Source: an uncultured Selenomonadales bacterium
GTDB taxonomy: Bacteria > Bacillota > Negativicutes > Acidaminococcales > Acidaminococcaceae
DNA length: 64,000 nt
Reading direction: 5' to 3'
NCBI GenBank assembly: GCA_900315345.1
Contig: OMYP01000006.1
Span: 18,980-82,979 of the forward strand
The position numbers and the translations under genes were made by a program. Under the pieces are notes generated by a model, which saw only the letters and a list, made by a program, of their open reading frames with translations, was not told where the DNA came from and searched no databases. Shown piece by piece: positions 9,069-18,553 of the stretch (positions are counted from its first letter, which is position 1; each line of letters begins with the position of its first letter).

Positions 9069-10529
9069 TTGAACAGCAGTGTTATTTTGTTTTTGCTGGG
9101 CAAAATTTTATATTTTCTGGGCGCTGTGTTTGCGATCCCCATGCTGGTTGGATTCCTTTACCGGGATGAAGGGGCGTATATTTTTTCTATTTGCATGATA
9201 TTTATTCTGGCAGCAGGATTTTTTTTGAAAAATACCGTGAAACCGGTTTCGGCCCAATATGAAATCAGCAACAGGGAAGGAATATTGACGGTGGTGCTGA
9301 CATGGGTCATGGCGGCAATTCTTGCCTCAATACCCTTTATGGCCTCAGGAATGCTGGATCCGGCAGGCGCGTTTTTTGAAGCCATGTCCGGACTGACTAC
9401 TACCGGTGCTACCGCACTGCCGGAAATTGAGGGATGGCCAGTAAGCCTGCTGTTCTGGCGGGTTTGGCTCCACTGGATCGGCGGTCTGGGTATCATAGTG
9501 ATTTTTATAGCGCTTCTGCCGGGCATCAGTGGCAGCGCAGCCCATCTGTTTAATGCGGAAAGCAGCGGATTCGAAGGGGAAAAAATCGTACCCCGGCTGC
9601 AGAAAACAGCTTTGCTCCTCTTTAAAATATACAGCCTGATTACAGCGGTGACAGCTGCCTTGCTGTTGTTTTGCGGCTTGGACCTGTATGATGCGGCTGT
9701 CCATGCCATGTCTGCCGTGGCTACGGGAGGTTTTTCCCACTACAATGACAGTGTGGCCCATTTTCGCAGTGCAGGCGTTGAAATGGTTTTGGGAATTGCT
9801 ATGTTTGTTGCCGGCGGAAACTTCGCGTTATATTTCAATGTAAGACAGAGAGGCCTGCGGGTGTTGCTGAGGAATGATGAATTCCGGTGGTATCTGGTTT
9901 TATTTCTTTCATTGACAGGGCTTGTGACAGCTTCGCTGGTATCCCATGGACACGGGATGGAATCCGGTTTTCGGGATGCTTTTTTCCAGGTGGCTTCTTT
10001 CATTTCTACTACCGGTTATGTTTCTGCCGATTATGATCAGTGGCCGTCTTTTGCCAAGATATGCCTGGTGCTTTTGTATTTTACAGGGGCCTGCGCCGGT
10101 TCCACTGCCGGTGGCATAAAAATTTCGCGTTTTGTAGTTCTTCTGCGGGGAATCGGTGTGAGCGTATCGAAAGTGCTGCATCCCCGGGAAGCAAGACCGA
10201 TACTTTATAATGGCAGAAAAGTCGAAAATAATGTATTGGGACTTGTGCTGACATTTTTCGCGTTATACATAGCGATCATTATCCTGTTTTCAACTGCCAT
10301 TGCTTTCACTGGCGAGGATATTATAACTGCAGTGACCGCAGTAGCAGCCTGTTTAAGCAGTGTGGGTCCCGGTTTCGGTACTGTAGTTGGGGCTACAGGC
10401 AATTTTTCATCCCTGACCCCGGCAGCAAAAATTATGCTGGCTTTCGTAATGATGCTGGGACGTCTGGAAATGTACACGGTGCTGATCCTTTTCAGCCGGA
10501 ACTTCTGGCAGGGGCAGAGCCGATGGTAA
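9069..10529 (+). CDS. TrkH family potassium channel subunit (copy 3)
   Basis: A 486-residue TrkH paralogue with filter loops GLTTTGATAL, AVATGGFSHY, ISTTGYVSAD and LSSVGPGFGT. The start is TTG at 9069 after GGGGGTG; no upstream in-frame ATG fits. It follows copy 2 after 122 bases, so it may have its own promoter. Together with copies 1 and 2 it makes an unusual row of three full-length TrkH genes. All four filter glycines are kept, so there is no sign of decay. Confidence 0.9.
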   Translation: MNSSVILFLLGKILYFLGAVFAIPMLVGFLYRDEGAYIFSICMIFILAAGFFLKNTVKPVSAQYEISNREGILTVVLTWVMAAILASIPFMASGMLDPAGAFFEAMSGLTTTGATALPEIEGWPVSLLFWRVWLHWIGGLGIIVIFIALLPGISGSAAHLFNAESSGFEGEKIVPRLQKTALLLFKIYSLITAVTAALLLFCGLDLYDAAVHAMSAVATGGFSHYNDSVAHFRSAGVEMVLGIAMFVAGGNFALYFNVRQRGLRVLLRNDEFRWYLVLFLSLTGLVTASLVSHGHGMESGFRDAFFQVASFISTTGYVSADYDQWPSFAKICLVLLYFTGACAGSTAGGIKISRFVVLLRGIGVSVSKVLHPREARPILYNGRKVENNVLGLVLTFFALYIAIIILFSTAIAFTGEDIITAVTAVAACLSSVGPGFGTVVGATGNFSSLTPAAKIMLAFVMMLGRLEMYTVLILFSRNFWQGQSRW

Positions 10530-10561
10530 GATACATCTTGGAGTATCGTCTGCAAAATTTT

Positions 10562-10592
10562 TTAACAAATCAAGGTTGGCTTATGATATAAT
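10562..10592 (+). promoter_or_regulatory. Possible promoter for the larA-like pair
   Basis: TTAACA (10562-10567) and a perfect TATAAT (10587-10592) lie 19 bases apart, 122 bases before the first larA-like start. The -10 is strong; the spacer is longer than ideal, so the -35 assignment is uncertain. Confidence 0.45.
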
Positions 10593-10714
10593 ATTTTTAC
10601 TTTTATATTACTGGACTTTGTTTTTTGTCCGAATCGTTCGACCATATGATATGGCAGTGGTGATCAAGGCGAATAAGACGGGGAATACTGGTAATTTCAG
10701 GAGGAATTCAACTG

Positions 10715-12013
10715 ATGAAAACGTTTGAGTTTGGTTATGGGAAGGGTACACAGAAGGTGGACCTGCCTGAAGAACACATCATCTATGACTTGCATGGGAA
10801 AGAAGTCGCTGTAGAAAAAGATATTGCTGCTGCAGCATTAACAGCTCTGCGCAATCCTATTGACAGCAAGCCCCTGTCGGAAATCGTAAAACCCGGGGAA
10901 AAGGTTGCCATCGTTGTCAGCGATGAAACCCGCCTGTGCTATACAGACCGGTTCCTCCCTGTTATAGTAAAAGAACTGAATGAACAGGGGATTCCGGACG
11001 AAGACATTGATGTTGTGATTGCCACAGGTACCCACCGGGCCCAGACTCCGGAAGAAGATATCCTGGTGCTGGGTGAAGAAATGGTAAAGCGTTTACGGGT
11101 ACACCAGCATGACTGCCGTAATAAGGAAAACCTGGTCTATAAGGGTACTACCTCCCGGGGCAACAGGGTCTATATAAATAAAGTTGTTGCCGAGGCTGAT
11201 AAAATTATTGCTACCGGTGCGGTAACACTGCACCCCATGGCAGGGTTCGGCGGCGGACGTAAGGCTATTGTGCCGGGGGTGGCCGGACTGGAGACCATCA
11301 ACTGCAACCATGTGCTGGCCCTGGCGGAAAAAAACGGTGACGGCTGTAACCCGGATGTCACTACCGCAAAGCTGGAAGGGAATCCTTTCCATGAGGACCT
11401 GATGGAATGTGTGGATTTTGTTGATCCTGACTTTTTGTTTGATGTGGTGCTGACCAGTGAAGGTGAGTTGTATGAAGTAGTTGCCGGGAATTGGAAGACC
11501 GCATTCTACAAAGGCTGCCAGGATCTGCTGGAAATCAGCGGATTCCCCATCAAAGAACAGGCCGACGTAGTCATCGCCAGCGGCGGCGGCTATCCTAAAG
11601 ATATCAATCTGTACCAGGGTACAAAGAGCCATATGAATGTGGACATGGCGGTAAAACCCGGCGGCATTGCCATCATTATGCTGGAATGCCCGGATATTAA
11701 AGAACCGGCTGTATTTACGGACTGGCTCATTAAAAGCGATCTGAAGAAGACGGAACAGGAAGTGCGGGACAATTTCTATATGGCTGCTTTTGTGGCCTAC
11801 AAGAGCCGTTGCATTATAGAATCCCATACAGTTTATCTGGTGACTCGCAGAGAAAACTTTGATTTTGTACGCCAGACCGGACAAATCCCGGTGGAAACTG
11901 TGGCGGAAGCCTGGGAACTGGCCCAAAAGAGACTGGCGGAAGAAGGGAAGAACGATTATACGATTACCTTGATGGGACATGCGCCGGTTACACTGCCGGT
12001 ATTGACAAAATAA
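10715..12013 (+). CDS. LarA-type nickel-pincer racemase/epimerase (copy 1)
   Basis: A 432-residue member of the LarA family, whose founder is lactate racemase with a nickel pincer nucleotide (NPN) cofactor. Positions matching the known active site are kept: His107 in ATGTHRAQ, His173 in TLHPMAGFGGG, Lys183 (the cofactor-attachment lysine) and His199 in CNHVLA. The family includes enzymes for many 2-hydroxyacids besides lactate, so the substrate is open. The start at 10715 follows CAGGAGGAA. The cofactor genes larB, larC and larE are not in the window. The next gene is a paralogue of the same length. Confidence 0.88.
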   Translation: MKTFEFGYGKGTQKVDLPEEHIIYDLHGKEVAVEKDIAAAALTALRNPIDSKPLSEIVKPGEKVAIVVSDETRLCYTDRFLPVIVKELNEQGIPDEDIDVVIATGTHRAQTPEEDILVLGEEMVKRLRVHQHDCRNKENLVYKGTTSRGNRVYINKVVAEADKIIATGAVTLHPMAGFGGGRKAIVPGVAGLETINCNHVLALAEKNGDGCNPDVTTAKLEGNPFHEDLMECVDFVDPDFLFDVVLTSEGELYEVVAGNWKTAFYKGCQDLLEISGFPIKEQADVVIASGGGYPKDINLYQGTKSHMNVDMAVKPGGIAIIMLECPDIKEPAVFTDWLIKSDLKKTEQEVRDNFYMAAFVAYKSRCIIESHTVYLVTRRENFDFVRQTGQIPVETVAEAWELAQKRLAEEGKNDYTITLMGHAPVTLPVLTK

Positions 12014-12124
12014 TGCCGGTCTTTTGAAAATAACCAGGCTAATCAGTATAAGGAGAGAAAAATACAACCTTTTTCTCCTTGTCTTTATTTCATTTAAAAC
12101 GGTTGCGGAAAGGTTGAATAAATT

Positions 12125-13423
12125 ATGGAATACAGGGTTCCTTACGGAAAAGGAGAGCAGGCAGTGGATCTGCCTCAGGAGCATGTGGCACAGGTGCTGC
12201 TTCCGCCGGTAACGGATACGCCCCATACAATAGAAGAACTGATGGAAGAAGCACTGGCACATCCCATCGGAACTCCAACGCTGGACCATATTGTAAATGC
12301 AGGGGATAAGGTAGTGCTGCTGGTCAGCGATATTACCCGGGCCTGGGCACGCTTTGATCTGTTTCTTCCCATTTTAGTAAACCGGCTGAATGTGCTGGGT
12401 GTACCGGATGGTGACATCAGTATCATCATAGCCACCGGAAAGCACCGGCTGAACACAGACGCGGAAAAAGAAGAAATCATTGGCAGCAATTTGTTTCACC
12501 GCATTAACGTGTACGACCACAATCCGGCCACAGAAGCCTGTGAATTTTTAGGTACCACGAAACGGGGTACGCCGGTGTGGATCAATAAGCAGGTAGTTGC
12601 CGCGGATAAAGTAATACTCACAGGGGGACTTTCTCCCCATATTTATGCCGGCTTTGGCGGCGGCCGGAAAAGCGTGATCCCCGGCGTAGCAGGGGTGGAG
12701 ACCATTAACCATAACCATAACATGGCTCTGACAGATGAAATCGGGGGCGGTGTGAATCCGGACACCTGCATCATGCGGCATCAGGGGAACCGCCTCAGTG
12801 AGGATATGTGTGAGGTGGCTGAATTCCTGACCCCCTGCTTCATGGTCAATGCGATTATGGATGCGGAAGGAAACTTCTATAAGATCATGGCGGGCCACTG
12901 GTATGAAGCCTGGCTCCAGGGGACGAAAGAGGTCATGAAGCTGCAAGGTGTTCCTCTGAAAGAAAAAAGTGACGTGGTTATTGTCTCCGGCGGCGGGTAT
13001 CCAAGGGATATAAGCCTGTATCAGGGCATGAAATGCTATGCACCGGGTGCTGCAGCCTTAAAGGAAGGTGGTATCCTTATCGCCGTGTTACGTTGTCAGG
13101 ACATGACAGAGCCACCTGCTTTTTTTGACAGCTTCAAGTATACGGATCTGAAACAGATGGAACTGGATGTGCGGGCTGATTTTACGGTGCCGTTCTATGT
13201 AGCATTTTACATGTGCTGTCTGGCCCGGCATTTCACTATCATTCTTGTTACGGAACCTGAAAATTTTGCCAATGCGAAGAAGACTGGGGCTATTCCGGCG
13301 GCTACATTGGAAGAAGCATGGAAGATAGCAGAGTGTAAGCTGAAAGAGCAGGGGAAAGAAAACTATATCATTAATATTATGCCCTATGGTGGCGACACCC
13401 TGCCGGTTCTGGCTTTTGCCTGA
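12125..13423 (+). CDS. LarA-type nickel-pincer racemase/epimerase (copy 2)
   Basis: A second 432-residue LarA-family protein. The active-site set is again complete: His107 in ATGKHRLN, His172 in SPHIYAGFGGG, Lys182 and His198 in HNHNMAL. It differs from copy 1 across much of its length, including GKHR for GTHR, which suggests a different 2-hydroxyacid substrate rather than a recent copy. It lies 111 bases downstream on the same strand and ends at a strong terminator, so the two probably form one transcription unit. The start follows GAAAGG. Confidence 0.87.
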   Translation: MEYRVPYGKGEQAVDLPQEHVAQVLLPPVTDTPHTIEELMEEALAHPIGTPTLDHIVNAGDKVVLLVSDITRAWARFDLFLPILVNRLNVLGVPDGDISIIIATGKHRLNTDAEKEEIIGSNLFHRINVYDHNPATEACEFLGTTKRGTPVWINKQVVAADKVILTGGLSPHIYAGFGGGRKSVIPGVAGVETINHNHNMALTDEIGGGVNPDTCIMRHQGNRLSEDMCEVAEFLTPCFMVNAIMDAEGNFYKIMAGHWYEAWLQGTKEVMKLQGVPLKEKSDVVIVSGGGYPRDISLYQGMKCYAPGAAALKEGGILIAVLRCQDMTEPPAFFDSFKYTDLKQMELDVRADFTVPFYVAFYMCCLARHFTIILVTEPENFANAKKTGAIPAATLEEAWKIAECKLKEQGKENYIINIMPYGGDTLPVLAFA

Positions 13424-13458
13424 TATACGCTTGACATATTTCAACAGATTTTGTAAAA

Positions 13459-13500
13459 TAAACGCAGTTAGCGTAAGCTAATCTGCGTTTTTCTTTTTTC
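13459..13500 (+). terminator. Rho-independent terminator after the larA-like pair
   Basis: AACGCAG-TTAGC (13461-13472) pairs with GCTAA-TCTGCGTT (13477-13489) around a GTAA loop, followed by a T-rich run. Confidence 0.9.
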
Positions 13501-13531
13501 CTTCAACTGAGAATTTTACACATAAAGCTTA

Positions 13532-13560
13532 TTGAAATATAGTTACAATAGTGCTATAAT
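13532..13560 (+). promoter_or_regulatory. Vegetative promoter of the OmpM-like porin
   Basis: TTGAAA (13532-13537) and TATAAT (13555-13560) with a 17-base spacer. This leaves a 5' leader of roughly 170 bases before the porin start at 13737, a long leader for a highly expressed outer-membrane protein gene. The rest of 13424-13736 holds only the preceding terminator and this leader. Confidence 0.75.
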
Positions 13561-13736
13561 ATCAAAAGATTATTATTTTTCTTTTAACACGCTCTGATAT
13601 GAAATGGAAGGAATTTGTTCCGGGTTTTGCGGAAATGCAGAGGAAACCAGGCAACTCGCGCAAAGAGGCAGAACTGTGACAAAGTCTCCTGACATTTTAT
13701 ATAAATTTATTATTTGTCTTAGAGGAGGCAATAAAA

Positions 13737-15011
13737 ATGAAAAAATCTTTAGTTCTTGCTATGGCTATGGCGTTGGGTGTAACCGCTTCCGCTTATGCCG
13801 CAAATCCCTTTAGCGATGTACCGGCTGGCCACTGGGCGTATGACAGCATCTCCAAATTAGCTGCTGCCGGCATTATCGAAGGCTATGGCGACGATACCTT
13901 CCGGGGCGACCGCCTGATGACCCGTTATGAAATGGCTCAGATCGTAGCGAAAGCGCTGGCTAAAGGCGCTAACGTTGACAAACTGGCTGCTGAATTCGCA
14001 GATGAACTGGATGCTCTGGGCGTTCGGGTAGCAGCCTTGGAAAAGAAAGCTGACAATGTTAAGATCACCGGCGAGATTCGTTACCATTATGGGTATATAA
14101 AGCCTAATCATGACAGAAAGTTAAGCGAAACCGGTCTGCGTTCCCGCCTGTATTTTAACGGAAAAGTAAATGATAACTGGAACTATGTAGGCCGTATCGA
14201 AAACCAGCAGTGGTTCCATAATACGGAAGAGCCCGGCGCAGGTAATAAAGGGGATGAAGATACCAGCTTCAATATTGCCAAACTGGAAGGCCGTCTGGGT
14301 GGTATTAATGTTATTGCCGGCCGTGATGACGATGTATTTGCAGATGGTTACATTTACGATGGCGAACATGATGCTGTTAAATTGTCCTATGGCAGCAAAT
14401 ATTACATCAGCGGTGCCTATGGTAAACTGACTGATTTGAATGACGATGAAGTTTTTGGTGGAAAAGCTTCTGCAAAGGAATTTTGGAATGCAGAAATCGG
14501 AACCAACATGGATACCTTTGTAAACGCAAAAGTTGGTTATCTGAGCGCCAAACTGGGTACTGACGGTAAAGCATATTTCAATGATGATAGCAAAGATGGA
14601 ATCTTATATGCAGGACTGAACTTTAAACTGACTGACGATTTAGGTTTAAATGCTATGTACCTGCGTTCCAACAGAGATAAATTTGTTTCAGAGGGTAATA
14701 ATTATAAATCCAAGAAAGACGGTTATGTATTTGGCTTATCCTTTAAAGGTGCGGAAGCAGAAACTCCTGGCTCCTGGGGATTAGGCGCAAATTACTATCA
14801 TCAGGGCCGTGGTACCTATCTGGCACACACTATTGATGGCGATACTGACTTCAATACCGGCTTTAAAGGCTGGTCTGTTGGCGGCGAAGTAACGTTGGCC
14901 AAGAACATGGTTCTGAGCACCACCTACTATGACACCAAAGCTCTGAAGGGTGCCCAGGAAAATAATGCAAAAACAAAAGTAATCTGGTCTGAATTTAATG
15001 TGTTCTTCTAA
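13737..15011 (+). CDS. SLH-domain outer-membrane porin, OmpM family
   Basis: A 424-residue protein with a cleavable signal peptide (about residues 1-21, ending SAYA), one SLH domain (about 22-80, NPFSDVPAGHWAYDSI and ITRYEM-like RLMTRYEMAQI), a short coiled coil (about 85-105), then a long beta-strand-rich segment ending in Phe-Phe, as expected for a beta barrel. In Negativicutes such proteins tether the outer membrane to peptidoglycan through the SLH domain and form channels. This is one of the clearest taxonomic signals in the window. AGAGGAGG precedes the ATG at 13737. Confidence 0.92.
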   Translation: MKKSLVLAMAMALGVTASAYAANPFSDVPAGHWAYDSISKLAAAGIIEGYGDDTFRGDRLMTRYEMAQIVAKALAKGANVDKLAAEFADELDALGVRVAALEKKADNVKITGEIRYHYGYIKPNHDRKLSETGLRSRLYFNGKVNDNWNYVGRIENQQWFHNTEEPGAGNKGDEDTSFNIAKLEGRLGGINVIAGRDDDVFADGYIYDGEHDAVKLSYGSKYYISGAYGKLTDLNDDEVFGGKASAKEFWNAEIGTNMDTFVNAKVGYLSAKLGTDGKAYFNDDSKDGILYAGLNFKLTDDLGLNAMYLRSNRDKFVSEGNNYKSKKDGYVFGLSFKGAEAETPGSWGLGANYYHQGRGTYLAHTIDGDTDFNTGFKGWSVGGEVTLAKNMVLSTTYYDTKALKGAQENNAKTKVIWSEFNVFF

Positions 15012-15059
15012 AATTGATTTAAATGATCAATTGCTTAGTTTCAAAGTTTATAATCTGTA

Positions 15060-15098
15060 AAAAAAGGAGCTGCAAAAGCAGCTCCCTTTTTTATTTTT
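15060..15098 (+). terminator. Terminator after the porin gene
   Basis: GGAGCTGC (15066-15073) and GCAGCTCC (15078-15085) form a perfect stem with an AAAA loop, with A-rich and T-rich flanks. Confidence 0.92.
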
Positions 15099-15121
15099 GA
15101 TTAAAAAACATCTAACTATAT

Positions 15122-15150
15122 TTGTATTTGTTCTTTTGATGTGGTATAAT
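15122..15150 (+). promoter_or_regulatory. Promoter of exbB-exbD-tonB
   Basis: TTGTAT (15122-15127) and TATAAT (15145-15150) with a 17-base spacer, 57 bases before the exbB start. Confidence 0.65.
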
Positions 15151-15206
15151 TCCTAATAGTAATTATTTCTTTTAAAATATGCAATTAATTAGGAGGCTTA
15201 CAACTG

Positions 15207-15845
15207 ATGAACTTCTTTGCGTCGGGATTGGATTACTTTGTCAAAGGAGGGCCGGTCATGTACCCGCTGCTTCTTTGCTCTGTTGCAGCTATCGCCATAT
15301 CGGTGGAGCGTTATTTGTTTTTCAAAAAAGAGGACAGTGGCAGGGAATTTACCAAACAGTTCTGTGAATACGTGGAACAGGATAACTGGATCGATGCCAA
15401 AAGACTGGCAGATTCTACCCGGGGTGAGATTGCTAAGCTGGCTACCATTGTCATGGCCCGGCACGGTCGTTTTGAGCGGCTGGAAAATTTTGTCAGCGTC
15501 AGGGCGGAGCGGGCTTTAGATAAATTTGAAAACCGGCTTAACTATCTGAATGTAATTGTTACCCTGGCTCCGGTTCTGGGACTTCTTGGTACGGTCACCG
15601 GTATGATCGGATCCTTTAATAATTTCAGCCAGCGCCTGGATAACCCTCTGGCTGTAACGGCCGGTATCGGCGAAGCGCTGATCACCACAGTGTTCGGCCT
15701 ATGTATCTCCATTATTGCCATCTGCATGTATGCCTACTTTAACCGTCGTCTGACGGCCATCACGCTGAACGTGGAAGAAGTTGCCAACACGTTGCTGGAA
15801 GCTATCGCAAAAAATCTGGATAAGCAGGCAGGTGCCGAAGAATGA
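15207..15845 (+). CDS. exbB: ExbB/MotA/TolQ family proton channel protein
   Basis: A 212-residue inner-membrane protein with three predicted membrane helices (about 15-35, 105-130 and 150-175) and the family segment APVLGLLGTVTGMIGSFN followed by GIGEALITTVFGL. With ExbD it uses the proton gradient to drive TonB. AGGAGG precedes the ATG at 15207. It overlaps exbD by four bases (ATGA), showing tight coupling. The following tonB decides for ExbB over TolQ or MotA. Confidence 0.93.
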   Translation: MNFFASGLDYFVKGGPVMYPLLLCSVAAIAISVERYLFFKKEDSGREFTKQFCEYVEQDNWIDAKRLADSTRGEIAKLATIVMARHGRFERLENFVSVRAERALDKFENRLNYLNVIVTLAPVLGLLGTVTGMIGSFNNFSQRLDNPLAVTAGIGEALITTVFGLCISIIAICMYAYFNRRLTAITLNVEEVANTLLEAIAKNLDKQAGAEE

Positions 15846-16255
15846 TTAAATTAAAAAAACGGGGAAGGAAAGCGCCGGACATTATGCTGAGCCCAATGAT
15901 CGACATGATGTTCCTGTTGCTTATCTTTTTTATCGTCAGCGCCATGTACATGAGCGAACTGAAGACCATTCCGGTAAAGCTCCCTGTAGCTACGGAAACT
16001 ATTACCCAGAGTACGGTTAAATTTACCGTAACCATTAAGGATGACGGTGCCTACTGGCTGGGCGATAAAGTGATCGGCAAAGTGGAACTGGTGAACCGGG
16101 CCCGGGAAGAACAGAAAAAGGATGAGAAATTTTCCGTTGTGATCCGTGCCGATGAAAACGTGCAGTATAAAGCGGTCATCGGGTTGCTGGATTCATTTAA
16201 AAAGGCGGGTATATCCCGTGTCGGATTAGCCACAGAGAAGGAAAAGAAAAAATGA
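15842..16255 (+). CDS. exbD: ExbD/TolR family biopolymer transport protein
   Basis: A 137-residue protein with one N-terminal membrane helix (about 18-37) that contains the essential aspartate of the family (SPMIDMMFLLLIFFIV) and a periplasmic C-terminal domain. It forms the proton-conducting complex with ExbB. It overlaps exbB and tonB by four bases each. Confidence 0.92.
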   Translation: MIKLKKRGRKAPDIMLSPMIDMMFLLLIFFIVSAMYMSELKTIPVKLPVATETITQSTVKFTVTIKDDGAYWLGDKVIGKVELVNRAREEQKKDEKFSVVIRADENVQYKAVIGLLDSFKKAGISRVGLATEKEKKK

Positions 16256-16941
16256 ACTTCAACCGTGATGAAAAGAAGGGGCTTATCTTTTCCGTCATCT
16301 TCCATATCCTATGCTGCGGTCTGGTCGGGGTTCTTGCCCTGACGGCGTTCCATGCCGTACCGGATGAACCGATTTACGATGTGGCGCTGGTTGCCGGAGG
16401 CGGGGACGCGGCGCCGGAAATCGCACAGCCTGAACCGGAACCGGAGCCGGAGATCGAAGAAGAGATTGTCAAGCCCCGGGAAGATGATATTGTAGAAAAG
16501 AGAGAGAAACCAATCCCTAAAAAAGTGCAGACAACGCCAAAACCTTCTGCCCGGCCTAAATATACGTCTCCCGGCGGAACGGGAAGCGGCAGCAGTGCCG
16601 GTACAGGCGGAGGAAAAGGAGGCGGCAACGGTCCCGGGATCGGACCGGCCAGTGATGCCATACAGGCTCCTGCGGTGCCCCCTAGAGTGACCCGTTCCAG
16701 GATGCCCTCTTATCCCAGTGCGGCACGCAGCAAAGGTATCACTGGAACGGCTGTAGTACGTTTTCTGGTAGGCAAAAGCGGTGGGGTAGAATCCGTGATA
16801 TTGGCACGGTCCAGCGGGGACGCCTCTCTGGATCAGGCAGCTTTAAGCGCGGCCGGCGGTTTCCGGTTCAAGCCTGGCCTGGACGGCTATGGGCGACCTA
16901 TCCGCTGTTATGCGTACCAGCCTTTTGCGTTCAGATTATAA
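16252..16941 (+). CDS. tonB: TonB energy transducer
   Basis: A 229-residue protein with an N-terminal membrane anchor (about 13-32), a long proline and glutamate-rich linker (EPEPEPEIEEE and on), a glycine-rich stretch (about 105-130) and a C-terminal TonB domain (YPSAARSKGITGTAVVRFLV onward). It carries energy across the periplasm to outer-membrane receptors. It is the only TonB in the window and probably serves the three receptors at 33-56 kb. Confidence 0.92.
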   Translation: MNFNRDEKKGLIFSVIFHILCCGLVGVLALTAFHAVPDEPIYDVALVAGGGDAAPEIAQPEPEPEPEIEEEIVKPREDDIVEKREKPIPKKVQTTPKPSARPKYTSPGGTGSGSSAGTGGGKGGGNGPGIGPASDAIQAPAVPPRVTRSRMPSYPSAARSKGITGTAVVRFLVGKSGGVESVILARSSGDASLDQAALSAAGGFRFKPGLDGYGRPIRCYAYQPFAFRL

Positions 16942-17056
16942 TGTTTTTATAAAATATAATATGATTGCCGAATCTTGTATACAGAATATTTTTTACTTGC
17001 CAGTGATTTTTTTGCTAAACTGTTAAATCAGTTACACTATTTTTTTTGCGACATGT

Positions 17057-17100
17057 CCCTGTATATTATATAATAAATAAATACAGGGATCTTTATTTTT
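17057..17100 (+). terminator. Terminator after tonB
   Basis: CCCTGTAT (17057-17064) pairs with ATACAGGG (17081-17088), followed by a T-rich run. Confidence 0.8.
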
Positions 17101-17153
17101 CAGGTGACCTGATATCAATACTTTAAGGAAAGAAATGAAAAGGAGTTTGCAAC

Positions 17154-18347
17154 ATGAAAATTTCAGAACGCGCGTTAGGAATGACTACATCCCCAATCCG
17201 TCGTTTAGGGCCCTATGCCGATGCAGCGGTTAAGGCAGGCAAAAAGATCTATCGCCTGAACATCGGGCAGCCGGACATTGCTACGTCCCCCAAGTTTATG
17301 GAAGCTATCCGTAATTTTGACCAGAAGGTGGTTGCCTACGGGAATTCCCAGGGCGATATGAACCTGATCAAGGCAATCCAGAAATATTACGATTCCTGGA
17401 ACATGCATTATGAAACGAAAAACATTTATATTACCAACGGCGGCAGTGAAGCTTTGGAACTTGCTATCTTCAGCCTCTGCGACCCCGGTGATGAGATCCT
17501 TGTATTTGAACCTTATTATGCCAACTATACTACTTTTGCAAAACTGGCCAGCGCAAAGGTCACTGCGGTTCCTACCAGCGCGGAAGACGGTTACCGTCTT
17601 CCGGACCAGGCTACCGTTGAAAAATACATCAACGATAAGACCCGTGCTATCCTGCTGACCAACCCGGGCAACCCTACCGGTGTGGTCTATAACAAACAGG
17701 AAATGGATATGATCGCTGCGGTTGTCAAAAAATACAACATTGCCCTGATTGCCGACGAAGTGTACCGCGAGTTTGTGTATGACGGCACATATACAAGCTT
17801 TGGCACCTATAAGGATCTTGAACAAAACCTGATCATGGTGGATTCCGTTTCCAAACGGTACAGCGCCTGCGGCGCCCGAATCGGATGTGTCATCAGCAAA
17901 AACGAAGAGCTGTGCGCCCAGTTCATGAAACTGTGCCAGGCACGTCTGTGCGCTCCTGCGGTAGAGCAGGTCGGCGCGGCAGCGTTATATGATACTCCCG
18001 CTTCCTATCTGGAAGAAGTCAATAAAGAGTATAAGAAACGTCGGGATACCATTGCCGCCGGTCTGGCGAAGATTCCCGGTCTGGTTTCCTCACAGCCGAA
18101 GGGAGCATTTTACGTAATGGTTAAGTTCCCGGTAGACGACGCAGAAAAATTTGCCATTTGGATGTTGCAGGATTTTGAAAAGGACGGGGAAACCGTTATG
18201 ATTGCCCCGGGCAACGGCTTCTATGCCACACCGGGAAAGGGTGTGGACGAAGCGCGTCTGGCTTATGTGCTGAAATGCGAAGACCTGGAACGGGCCATGG
18301 AACTGCTGGCCGCTGCGGTAAAAGAATATCCCGGCCGCAAAATCTGA
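17154..18347 (+). CDS. Class I/II pyridoxal-phosphate aminotransferase
   Basis: A 397-residue fold-type I aminotransferase. Visible features are NPGNPTGVV, ADEVYREF (cofactor-contacting Asp and Tyr) and SVSKRYSACGARIG with the lysine that forms the Schiff base. It belongs to the aspartate/aromatic aminotransferase group; the amino acid used cannot be told, although the family often acts on aspartate. AAAAGGAG precedes the ATG. It stands alone between terminators and is a housekeeping gene rather than part of the island. Confidence 0.88.
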   Translation: MKISERALGMTTSPIRRLGPYADAAVKAGKKIYRLNIGQPDIATSPKFMEAIRNFDQKVVAYGNSQGDMNLIKAIQKYYDSWNMHYETKNIYITNGGSEALELAIFSLCDPGDEILVFEPYYANYTTFAKLASAKVTAVPTSAEDGYRLPDQATVEKYINDKTRAILLTNPGNPTGVVYNKQEMDMIAAVVKKYNIALIADEVYREFVYDGTYTSFGTYKDLEQNLIMVDSVSKRYSACGARIGCVISKNEELCAQFMKLCQARLCAPAVEQVGAAALYDTPASYLEEVNKEYKKRRDTIAAGLAKIPGLVSSQPKGAFYVMVKFPVDDAEKFAIWMLQDFEKDGETVMIAPGNGFYATPGKGVDEARLAYVLKCEDLERAMELLAAAVKEYPGRKI

Positions 18348-18430
18348 TGCAGGAATGCCTGAATCAGATAAAGCAGTATGCAGGCAGATTTCGTAACTAT
18401 AGCAACTTCACAAAGTATGTACCTGATATA

Positions 18431-18473
18431 CAGGGCCTGTCTTGCCGGCAGCGCCCTGTTTCTTTATGTTTTT
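18431..18473 (+). terminator. Terminator after the aminotransferase
   Basis: CAGGGC (18431-18436) pairs with GCCCTG (18453-18458), with an inner GCCGGC loop element, followed by a T-rich run. In the rest of 18348-18687 I see a second dyad (ACAGCGG and CCGCTGT, 18502-18540), the MerR-type promoter and a leader hairpin (AAGGCGC and GCGCCTT, 18599-18633). Confidence 0.75.
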
Positions 18474-18553
18474 GCGGAAGCTGAAACTGTATTGCAGGTA
18501 TACAGCGGTTACAGGAAGCTAAACCGCTTACAGCCGCTGTTTTGGACTTTTAC

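Noticed and set aside
11093..12289. 398-codon open frame on the minus strand
   Set aside because: Antisense to the LarA-like genes, with typical shadow composition.
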